The position numbers and the translations under genes are program-made. The notes beneath the pieces were generated by a model. That model did not search any database and was not told where the DNA came from. It saw only the letters and a list, made by a program, of their open reading frames with translations. Below, one piece after another: positions 35,092-42,931 of a DNA stretch of 64,000 nucleotides (position 1 is the first letter of the stretch; every line of letters begins with the position of its first letter). The stretch is from Pseudomonas fluorescens. Lineage in GTDB: Bacteria > Pseudomonadota > Gammaproteobacteria > Pseudomonadales > Pseudomonadaceae. The stretch lies in contig NZ_OZ024668.1 in the NCBI RefSeq assembly GCF_902497775.2, positions 457,826 through 521,825 on the forward strand, in the 5' to 3' direction.

Positions 35092-35595
35092 ATGCGTGCT
35101 TTTCTATTGCTGTTTCTGATTTTTCCGGTGCTGGAGCTGTATGTGTTTTTCAAGGTCAGCACCGCGATCGGCTTCTTTCCGGCGCTGCTGCTGATCATCG
35201 CCGGCTCCGCCCTGGGCGTGCTGGTGGTGCGGGTGGCCGGTCTTGCCACCGCCCTGCGTGCCCGCGAGAGCCTGCAACGTGGCGAGTTGCCCGCCGAAGA
35301 CATGTTCCACGGCCTGATGCTGGCCCTCGGTGGCGGCCTGCTGCTGTTGCCTGGCTTTATCAGTGACGTGATCGGCCTGGTCTGCCTGTTGCCGTTCACC
35401 CGCCGCCTGCTCGGGCGCAAGATGCGCGAACGCGCCGAGGCCCAGGCCATGCGCCAGCGCGCCTTTGGCGACGATCCGTTCATGGCGCGGCCCGGCCAGC
35501 CAGGTCGTGGTCATCAGCCAACGGTAATCGAAGGCGAAGTGGTGGGCCGTGAAGATCCTGCTCAGCCTAACTTGCGCAATCCTCGGGATCTGTAA
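35092..35595 (+). CDS. fxsA: FxsA family membrane protein
   Basis: A 167-residue inner-membrane protein with two or three N-terminal hydrophobic segments (FLLLFLIFPVLELYVFF, ALLLIIAGSALGVLVV, LLLLPGFISDVIGL) and a polar C-tail. FxsA in E. coli, when overproduced, relieves F-exclusion of phage T7; its normal role is unknown. ATG 35092 is used with AGGAA upstream. Location just before groES is usual in Pseudomonas. Confidence 0.9.
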   Translation: MRAFLLLFLIFPVLELYVFFKVSTAIGFFPALLLIIAGSALGVLVVRVAGLATALRARESLQRGELPAEDMFHGLMLALGGGLLLLPGFISDVIGLVCLLPFTRRLLGRKMRERAEAQAMRQRAFGDDPFMARPGQPGRGHQPTVIEGEVVGREDPAQPNLRNPRDL

Positions 35596-35616
35596 CGGTT
35601 ACGTGTGCTTTGCCTG

Positions 35617-35642
35617 CGGCCCCTTTGGGGGCCGTTTTGCTT
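35617..35642 (+). terminator. fxsA terminator
   Basis: The stem CGGCCCC/GGGGCCG with a TTTG loop is followed by TTTT. It lies 22 bp after the fxsA stop and separates that gene from the groESL promoter. Confidence 0.8.
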
Positions 35643-35680
35643 TGCACGGAGCTGATCGCTAAAAAATTTCACAGCCAAGC

Positions 35681-35708
35681 CTTGTAATTGCTCTTGGCGA
35701 CCTCATGT
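35681..35708 (+). promoter_or_regulatory. Heat-shock (sigma32) promoter of groESL
   Basis: CTTGTAA (35681-35687), a 13-nt spacer and CCTCATGT (35701-35708) match the sigma32 consensus CTTGAAA / CCCCATNT with one difference in each box. The leader to groES would be about 140 nt. No CIRCE element was found. Confidence 0.7.
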
Positions 35709-35852
35709 ATGGGTCACCGCAAGGTTTCTGGTGATTTGCACCAGACATTACATGTGTGGTCCGCCCCGCGGGCTACGAGCGGCTACGCCGCAAGCATCAA
35801 CCCGCCGGTGTCGATACCGGCCGATGAAAACCACAATTAGGAGAGATCGACA

Positions 35853-36146
35853 ATGAAGCTTCGTCCTCTGCATGACCGCGTCGTTATCCGTCGCAGCGAA
35901 GAAGAATCGAAAACCGCTGGCGGTATCGTTCTGCCAGGTTCGGCCGCTGAAAAACCTAACCGTGGCGAAATCGTCGCTGTAGGTACCGGTCGCATCCTGG
36001 ACAACGGTGAAGTGCGTGCGCTGGCCGTGAAAGTGGGTGACAAGGTGGTTTTCGGCCCTTACTCGGGCAGCAACACTGTGAAAGTTGACGGCGAAGACCT
36101 GCTGGTGATGGCTGAGAACGAGATTCTCGCTGTCATCGAAGGCTGA
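35853..36146 (+). CDS. groES: Co-chaperonin GroES
   Basis: GroES is the heptameric lid of the GroEL folding chamber. The 97-residue protein is full length, starting [14 protein letters not shown], with the mobile loop ([20 protein letters not shown]) that contacts GroEL. TTAGGAGAG lies before the ATG. It is followed 47 bp later by groEL in one operon. Confidence 0.98.
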   Translation: MKLRPLHDRVVIRRSEEESKTAGGIVLPGSAAEKPNRGEIVAVGTGRILDNGEVRALAVKVGDKVVFGPYSGSNTVKVDGEDLLVMAENEILAVIEG

Positions 36147-36187
36147 TTCCGCTGGTTTCCCGTTACTCCAAAGTATTCAAGGATTAA

Positions 36188-37846
<1,659 letters not shown>

Positions 37847-37867
37847 GCCAGCCTTACCCGTTCGATA

Positions 37868-37898
37868 AAAAGCCCCGCCTTGTGCGGGGCTTTTTTTT
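37868..37898 (+). terminator. groEL terminator
   Basis: A perfect 7-bp GCCCCGC/GCGGGGC stem with a CTTGT loop, extended by an A-T pair, is followed by eight T residues. The T-tract directly joins the left end of the mobile-element-like repeat at 37899. Confidence 0.93.
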
Positions 37899-38117
37899 GG
37901 TTCTTCACGGGTTGCCGGGGGCTATGATCCTTGGGTTGGGATGTTGAGGTTTCTAGCTTATCCATTCACTGTGGCGCTGCTGCCGGCCCCTTCCGCCCTT
38001 ACGGCGGGTCCCTTTGTCTTGGCAAAGGGACCCGCCGTAAGGGCGGAAGGGGCCAGCAGCAGCGCCACATCGAATGGATAAGCTCGCGCCCCCCAACCCA
38101 GGATTCCGTGAAGAACC
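37899..38117. mobile_element. Terminator-associated MITE-like element, short foldback copy
   Basis: A 219-bp non-coding element. Its ends are perfect 12-bp inverted repeats: GGTTCTTCACGG (37899-37910) and its complement (38106-38117). Inner arms pair again at 37955-37967/38072-38084 (13 bp, perfect). The core is a 46-bp arm (37971-38016) that pairs with 38023-38068 with a single mismatch around a 6-nt loop. Flanks are TTTTTTTT on the left (groEL terminator T-tract) and TTTTTTAT on the right, which fits an 8-bp target duplication with two differences. The left arm matches the longer copy at 54875 up to about 38024. Confidence 0.8.
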
Positions 38118-38143
38118 TTTTTTATGCCTGCTTTTTACACCTT

Positions 38144-38233
38144 GCAGGAGCGGGCTTGCCCCGCGATCGCAGTCTAGGCCCTACCCGATGAGTTGGCTGT
38201 TCCAGCCTTATCGCGGGGCAAGCCCGCTCCTAC
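38144..38233. repeat. REP pair (REPIN-like)
   Basis: Two REP units face each other (38144-38166 and 38211-38233) about 44 bp apart. The second lies inside the 3' end of the PAP2 gene, so the last codons of that gene are made of REP sequence. Confidence 0.85.
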
Positions 38234-38953
38234 CGGAACCCGTGCCTTCTGCTGCAGCTCAACCGGCCGGCGATACAGCACCCAGTAATAACACCCAAGG
38301 CTGATCAGCCAGCAAAACACTGCGGTCCACACGTTGTGCGAGAAGAAGTGCGCGCCCTGCAGCATGCGCCCCACTGAAAACAGCGTGCCCAGGCCAACGG
38401 CGAACACCAGCGCCGCCCGTGCCAGGCGTGGACGCCGATCACGCAGGACAAAGAACAGGGCAAACAGGGTAAAACCGGTCGCGGCATGACCGCCCGGCCA
38501 GCAGCGCCCGGGCTTGTCGGTGGCCGGACGCGGGCTGAGCAGTTCGCTGTAGGTCTCTTTGCCGCCAAACTCGGTCAGGCTCCACGGGCACTGCACCGCA
38601 GTCACCGCCTTGATCGGCGTGACAAAGCTGGTAGACAGGCTCATGGCCAGAACCAGACAGCCCAGTTCCCGGCGCCAACTGAACAGCCGCGACCAGAAGA
38701 AACTCGCCGCAAAGGCTGCCACGGCCACCAGGCCCAGAACGATCACGGCCTGTTTCGCCCGGTCATGCAGGATATCTTCGAGAAAGTAGCTGTGCCGGCC
38801 AATGAACTGCCCGGCCACCGGGTCGAACGCCAGCTTGGCCAGGTCCATGTCCAGTGAGGTCAGCTCCAACAGGATCAGTATGACTGCGGTGACGGCAGGG
38901 ATACCCAGGGCGATCCAGAAATTCAGCGGGCGGGAATAGGCAGGTTGTGACAT
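38174..38953 (-). CDS. PAP2-family membrane phosphatase
   Basis: A 259-residue inner-membrane protein with about six hydrophobic segments and the three PAP2 motifs in variant form: K-x6-CP (KAVTAVQCP instead of K-x6-RP), PGGH (instead of PSGH) and R-x5-H-x3-H (RMLQGAHFFSH, the usual last D being H). Such proteins remove phosphate from lipid A, undecaprenyl-PP or phosphatidate. It is divergent from colRS and has a ColR-type box upstream, so envelope lipid modification is the likely role. The last ~20 residues (VGAGLPRDKAG) come from a REP unit read in frame. Confidence 0.82.
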   Translation of the reverse strand: MSQPAYSRPLNFWIALGIPAVTAVILILLELTSLDMDLAKLAFDPVAGQFIGRHSYFLEDILHDRAKQAVIVLGLVAVAAFAASFFWSRLFSWRRELGCLVLAMSLSTSFVTPIKAVTAVQCPWSLTEFGGKETYSELLSPRPATDKPGRCWPGGHAATGFTLFALFFVLRDRRPRLARAALVFAVGLGTLFSVGRMLQGAHFFSHNVWTAVFCWLISLGCYYWVLYRRPVELQQKARVPVGAGLPRDKAGTANSSGRA

Positions 38954-39031
38954 GGCAAGTCCAGGCGGGTGGAAGGGGCAGTCCGACCGGCAATTCTCGG
39001 GCAGCCGCCATCACCTGTCCGTGAAGGCTCG

Positions 39032-39047
39032 GTGAAAAAAACGTTAA
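39032..39047 (-). promoter_or_regulatory. ColR-binding site upstream of the PAP2 gene
   Basis: On the minus strand, TTAACGTTTTTTTCAC fully matches the ColR consensus that I recall for P. putida, (T/C)(T/C)NA(C/G)NN(T/C)TTTTTCAC. It lies about 80 bp upstream of the PAP2 start codon and points toward that gene. Confidence 0.7.
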
Positions 39048-39142
39048 CCTGCAATAAAGTCGCGCCGACCTAGCCGGGCGCCGCTGATGGCCTTAAGCTG
39101 CGCCTGCCATGCAGGCAAAAGCGTCGGACGGGAGACACCCCA

Positions 39143-39826
39143 ATGCGAATTCTACTGGTTGAAGACAACCGCGATATCCTTGCCAATCTGGCCGACTACC
39201 TGGGGCTGAAGGGCTACACGGTAGACTGTGCCCAGGATGGTCTGTCCGGCCTGCACCTGGCCGCCACCGAGCACTATGACCTGATCGTGCTCGACATCAT
39301 GTTGCCAGGTATCGACGGTTACACCCTGTGCAAGCGTCTGCGTGAAGATGCCCGGCGTGATACCCCGGTGATCATGCTCACCGCCCGCGACCAGCTCGAT
39401 GACCGTCTGCAGGGCTTCCGTTCCGGCGCCGACGATTACCTGCTCAAACCGTTCGCGCTGTCGGAGCTGGCCGCGCGCATCGAGGCGGTGTTGCGCCGCG
39501 CCCAGGGCGGTGGCCGGCGCACCTTGCAGGTCAGCGACCTGGTCTACGACCTCGACACCCTGGAAGTGACCCGCGAAGGCAAGCTGCTCAAGCTCAACCC
39601 GGTCGGCCTCAAGCTGCTGGCAGTGCTGATGCAGAAGAGCCCCCATGTACTGCGCCGCGAAGTGCTCGAAGAGGCCCTGTGGGGTGATGATTGTCCGGAC
39701 AGCGACAGCCTGCGCAGCCATGTTCACCAACTGCGCCAGGTGATCGACAAGCCATTTGAAAAGGCCCTGCTGCATACCGTTCACGGCGTCGGCTATCGTC
39801 TGGCCGAGGGTCGTGATGGAGTTTAG
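39143..39826 (+). CDS. colR: Response regulator ColR
   Basis: A 227-residue OmpR/PhoB-type response regulator: receiver domain with phospho-acceptor D51 (LIVLDIMLPG), T/S and K105-region switch residues (MLTARDQ, LLKPFA), then a winged-helix DNA-binding domain ending VHGVGYRL. Sequence, the adjacent colS and the downstream methyltransferase-wapQ pair identify ColR, which controls envelope homeostasis and root colonisation in P. putida and P. fluorescens. It overlaps colS by 11 bp. Confidence 0.93.
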   Translation: MRILLVEDNRDILANLADYLGLKGYTVDCAQDGLSGLHLAATEHYDLIVLDIMLPGIDGYTLCKRLREDARRDTPVIMLTARDQLDDRLQGFRSGADDYLLKPFALSELAARIEAVLRRAQGGGRRTLQVSDLVYDLDTLEVTREGKLLKLNPVGLKLLAVLMQKSPHVLRREVLEEALWGDDCPDSDSLRSHVHQLRQVIDKPFEKALLHTVHGVGYRLAEGRDGV

Positions 39827-41114
39827 ACAGAGCCTTGCCCAGCGCATCATCATCGCCTTTGCCCTGATGAGCGCGTTGGTGGCCGGGGCCTTCGCCTTCG
39901 GTATTGTCGCGACCGTCCACCTGGTTGAAGAACGGTTGATTTCCGCGGTGTTGGGCGGCGACCTGCAACGTTTGCTGCGCATGGACAGCGTCGGCGACTG
40001 GAGCCACCGGCCGCGACCGGATCAACTGTTCTATTTCAGCGGCGGGCGCGACGACTTCGAGCTGCCCAAGGACCTGCGTCACCTCGACCGCGGTTTTCAT
40101 GAGGTGTTTCGTGAAGACCTGTCCTATCACGCGATGGTCGAGATCGTCGACGGCCGCCGCTACGTGCTGCTGCAGGACCAGAGCGACTTCGAAGAGCGCG
40201 AGCGGGTGCTGTTCGCGGTGGTGGTGGTCGGTTTCGTCCTGAGCCTGGCGCTGGCGGTGTTCCTGGGTTGGGTGCTGGCCCGCCGGGTAATGGCGCCGGT
40301 GATTCGCCTGGCGCGCCAGGTACGACACCGTGACCAGTTGCTGGGTCTGGCACCCCCGTTGGCACCTGACTACGCCGCAGACGAAGTCGGCCAGCTGGCG
40401 GTGGCGTTCGACGACACCCTGGGGCGTCTGCGTGATGCCCTGACCCGTGAACGGCTGTTTACCAGCGACGTCAGCCATGAGTTGCGCACCCCACTGATGG
40501 TGCTGGCAAGCTCCTGTGAGCTGCTGCTGGTCAATCCCAATATCGACACCCGGGCGCGTTCCCAGGTCGAGCGTATTGCCCGGGCAACCGAAGAGATGCA
40601 GGAGCTGGTGAAGACCTTCCTGATGCTCGCCCGCGCCCAGCGCGACGAAGGCGCAGTGGCGTCGCAGGCGAGCATGAAGGAAGTTGCGGATGATCTGATA
40701 GGCGTCTGGCGCGACACCATCGAGCAGAAAGGCCTGACCTTGCTGTACGACGCCAAGGCGGCCCCCTCGAGCCTGTACAACGCCACTTTCCTCCAGGCGG
40801 TGATGGGCAACCTGCTGCGCAACGCCGCGCACTACACCGATCAGGGCTTTATCCGCCTGACCCTGGAGCCGGCCGGCTTTCTGGTTGAAGACAGTGGTGT
40901 AGGGATCCCCGAAGAGCAGCGCGAAGCCATGTTCCGGCCGTTCGTGCGCGGCGATGAGAAGCGCGGCGAGGGCTTGGGCCTTGGCTTGTCACTGGTGCAG
41001 AGGATTTGCGATGACCAGGGCTGGACGGTCGGCCTGACCGCCATGGTGCCGCATGGCTGCCGCTTTCACGTAGACCTGAGCCTGGGGCCGCAAAGGTCCT
41101 CGGAACCTGAGTAG
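39816..41114 (+). CDS. colS: Sensor histidine kinase ColS
   Basis: The 432-residue partner of ColR. Two membrane segments (about 11-33 and 133-152) bracket a roughly 100-residue periplasmic loop. That loop contains H35, E38 and H105 and an ExxE sequence at 126-129, residues of the kind linked to Zn/Fe sensing in P. putida ColS. HAMP, HisKA with H221 (TSDVSHELRTP) and HATPase (GLGLGLSLV) follow. ATG 39816 (MEFRQSLAQR) is chosen; upstream codons belong to colR in another frame. Confidence 0.92.
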   Translation: MEFRQSLAQRIIIAFALMSALVAGAFAFGIVATVHLVEERLISAVLGGDLQRLLRMDSVGDWSHRPRPDQLFYFSGGRDDFELPKDLRHLDRGFHEVFREDLSYHAMVEIVDGRRYVLLQDQSDFEERERVLFAVVVVGFVLSLALAVFLGWVLARRVMAPVIRLARQVRHRDQLLGLAPPLAPDYAADEVGQLAVAFDDTLGRLRDALTRERLFTSDVSHELRTPLMVLASSCELLLVNPNIDTRARSQVERIARATEEMQELVKTFLMLARAQRDEGAVASQASMKEVADDLIGVWRDTIEQKGLTLLYDAKAAPSSLYNATFLQAVMGNLLRNAAHYTDQGFIRLTLEPAGFLVEDSGVGIPEEQREAMFRPFVRGDEKRGEGLGLGLSLVQRICDDQGWTVGLTAMVPHGCRFHVDLSLGPQRSSEPE

Positions 41115-41168
41115 GGCCATTGGCCAGGTGTGAAGGTTTGTAATTAATTGAAACTTTTGTCGTTGAAA

Positions 41169-41184
41169 CTAACAAAATTTTCAC
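41169..41184 (+). promoter_or_regulatory. ColR-like site upstream of the methyltransferase-wapQ operon
   Basis: CTAACAAAATTTTCAC matches 14 of 16 positions of the ColR consensus, with both differences at the start of the T-run. It lies 67 bp before the methyltransferase start and points toward it. Confidence 0.6.
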
Positions 41185-41250
41185 ACCAGCATGACCTGAC
41201 GCCAACGCTTGGCTGCCTAAGGTGAGCGTATTGGAGTCAGGAGATGCACA

Positions 41251-41931
41251 ATGCGTAGCCCTATCAAACTCGAGTTTTCGCAAAAGTACGACCAGCAGCA
41301 CGCCCAGGAGTACTTCCTCAAGCATCAAGATGGCCTGGCGCGCAGGATGTCCCATCAGCGTGACGAGCAACTGGCCCGTCGCGCCCTGGCGCTGGCTGGC
41401 GAGCCCGGGCTGGTCCTCGACCTGCCGTGCGGCGCCGGGCGTTTCTGGCCATTGCTGGCAGAAAAACCCAACCGGGTGATCATCGGCGCCGACAATTCCG
41501 AAGCCATGCTCGAAACGGCGCGTGCCTCGCAACCGGCCGAAGTGGTGGAACGGGTACGTACTTTGCAGACATCTGCGTTCGCCATCGATTTGCCGGACAA
41601 CTCGGTCGACAGCATTTTCTGCATGCGCTTGCTCCATCACATCGGTGAAGCAGCTCATCGCAAAGCAATACTCTCTGAATTTCAACGAGTTACACGCGAC
41701 AGCGTGATCGTTTCGCTGTGGGTCGACGGCAATTTCAAAGCCTGGCGGCGCAAAAAGCTCGAGCAGCGGCGTTACGCTGAAAGCGGGCAGGGCAGTTACC
41801 AGAATCGTTTTGTGTTACCCGCTGCTACGGTTGAAGAAGAATTCGAAGCCGCCGGTTTCCGCATTCAGGAACGTTTGGACTTCTTGCCGTTCTACGCCAT
41901 GTGGCGAGTCTATCTATTGCGTAAGGGGTAA
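41251..41931 (+). CDS. Class I SAM-dependent methyltransferase (colRS-linked)
   Basis: A 226-residue Rossmann-fold methyltransferase. Motif I is VLDLPCGAGRFWPLL, motif II/acidic loop IGADNSEAMLE, then the post-motif LPDNSVDSIFCMRLLHHIGE. AGGAG lies 8 nt before ATG 41251. It corresponds to the orf222-type gene downstream of colS in P. putida/fluorescens and is co-transcribed with wapQ (7-bp gap). The substrate is unknown; a lipopolysaccharide or lipid target is plausible given the neighbours. Confidence 0.87.
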   Translation: MRSPIKLEFSQKYDQQHAQEYFLKHQDGLARRMSHQRDEQLARRALALAGEPGLVLDLPCGAGRFWPLLAEKPNRVIIGADNSEAMLETARASQPAEVVERVRTLQTSAFAIDLPDNSVDSIFCMRLLHHIGEAAHRKAILSEFQRVTRDSVIVSLWVDGNFKAWRRKKLEQRRYAESGQGSYQNRFVLPAATVEEEFEAAGFRIQERLDFLPFYAMWRVYLLRKG

Positions 41932-41938
41932 GCGGGGC

Positions 41939-42649
41939 ATGGGGTTTGAGCGCACAGCAGCAACGACGAACAAGGATCAGTTCGATCATTTCTGGCAGCA
42001 GCAGGGTGAATGGGTCGAGGAGCCCAATCAGCGTCGCGGCGGCGAGAGTGGTGTACAGCGACTGAGCGACGACGCCGGCCATACGTTTTATGCCAAGCGT
42101 CAGATCGGCCATATCTACCGCAGCCTGTTGCACCCGTTCGGGCGCCCTACCGTGCTGCGTGAATACGATGCCCTGAACAGCTTTGAGCAGCTTGGAGTGC
42201 GGGTGCCGCATATCGTCTATTGCGGCGTTGACCGTGATGCCGAACATCAGTGGCGGGCTTTGCTGGTCAGCGAGGCGCTGGAAGGTTTCGAGGACATCGA
42301 CAGCTGGTTCGCCGCCGGCGCCCGTGAGCGCTACCACCCGTCACTGCATGAGCGGGTTCTGCAGGACCTGGCGCAGAACCTGGCGCGGATGCACCGGGGT
42401 CATTGGCAACATGGCTGCCTGTATGGCAAGCATGTGTTCGTCAAGGTTGTCGGCGAGGGTGCCGAGGCCAGGGCCGAGGTGGCATTGCTCGATCTGGAGA
42501 AGTGTCGTCGGCGCATCAGTTGCCAGCGTGCTGCGGCCAATGACCTTAAACAATTGCGCCGCCATTCGTCTTTCACTGACGCAGAGTGGCAAAAACTGCT
42601 CTATTTTTACCAGATGGCGTTTGGCAGCGCTGTCAAAGGTTTAGAGTAA
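41939..42649 (+). CDS. wapQ: Lipopolysaccharide core kinase WapQ/InaA family
   Basis: The 236-residue protein belongs to the InaA/RfaP-like Kdo-heptose kinase family with a eukaryotic-kinase-like fold: glycine-poor ATP site around TFYAKRQIGHIYR, REYDALNSFEQLG, catalytic-loop region NLARMHRGHWQHGCLYGKHVFV and metal-binding VALLDLEKCRR. Such kinases phosphorylate core heptose. ATG 41939 follows the methyltransferase; GGGG upstream. In P. putida wapQ belongs to the ColR regulon. Its stop shares one base with the next small gene. Confidence 0.88.
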   Translation: MGFERTAATTNKDQFDHFWQQQGEWVEEPNQRRGGESGVQRLSDDAGHTFYAKRQIGHIYRSLLHPFGRPTVLREYDALNSFEQLGVRVPHIVYCGVDRDAEHQWRALLVSEALEGFEDIDSWFAAGARERYHPSLHERVLQDLAQNLARMHRGHWQHGCLYGKHVFVKVVGEGAEARAEVALLDLEKCRRRISCQRAAANDLKQLRRHSSFTDAEWQKLLYFYQMAFGSAVKGLE

Positions 42650-42876
42650 TGAAACTAGAAATAGCTCGAGGTGTTTTTCTGCTGATCGCGCTGGGGGTGG
42701 CAACCGCCGCCGTAGCCGCGTGGGAAGAGCCGCGCCCGCAGATTTTCAGCAAGGTCGACACGGGTGCGCAATGCCCGCTGCCACGGGTAATGAAACCCCA
42801 GGTCGATGCCAAACCCGACCACGATATATTGTTGTTGCTGTTCGGGCTCAGCCAGGGTGTACGCGCCAGCGGCTGA
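42649..42876 (+). CDS. Small hypothetical membrane/secreted protein
   Basis: A 75-residue product that starts in the wapQ stop codon (TAATG), so it is probably translated by coupling. An N-terminal hydrophobic segment (GVFLLIALGVATAAVAA, residues 9-25) looks like a signal peptide or anchor with possible AxA cleavage after A25. The rest is polar with one cysteine. No domain is recognised. Its place at the end of the ColR-controlled operon, before a terminator, suggests a role with wapQ. Confidence 0.65.
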   Translation: MKLEIARGVFLLIALGVATAAVAAWEEPRPQIFSKVDTGAQCPLPRVMKPQVDAKPDHDILLLLFGLSQGVRASG

Positions 42877-42897
42877 ATCTGTGAATGCTGAACTGGC

Positions 42898-42925
42898 AAA
42901 GGCCTCGTCATTGACGAGGCCTTTT
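42898..42925. terminator. Bidirectional terminator, wapQ operon / mexW
   Basis: GGCCTCGTC-ATT-GACGAGGCC with flanking AAA and TTTT forms a 12-bp stem. It serves both the plus-strand wapQ operon and the convergent mexW gene, whose stop is 7 bp away. Confidence 0.85.
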
Positions 42926-42931
42926 GCGTTT

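Noticed and set aside
37931..38191. Open frames across the short inverted-repeat element
   Set aside because: The frame runs through a near-perfect palindrome and a REP unit. Translations such as SIHCGAAAGPFRPYGGSL recur wherever the repeat occurs, have no ribosome site and are typical over-annotations.
39816..41114. Alternative identity of colRS as PmrAB, PhoPQ or CzcRS
   Set aside because: The downstream methyltransferase-wapQ pair, the ColR-type boxes and the periplasmic H35/E38/H105/ExxE pattern fit ColRS better.
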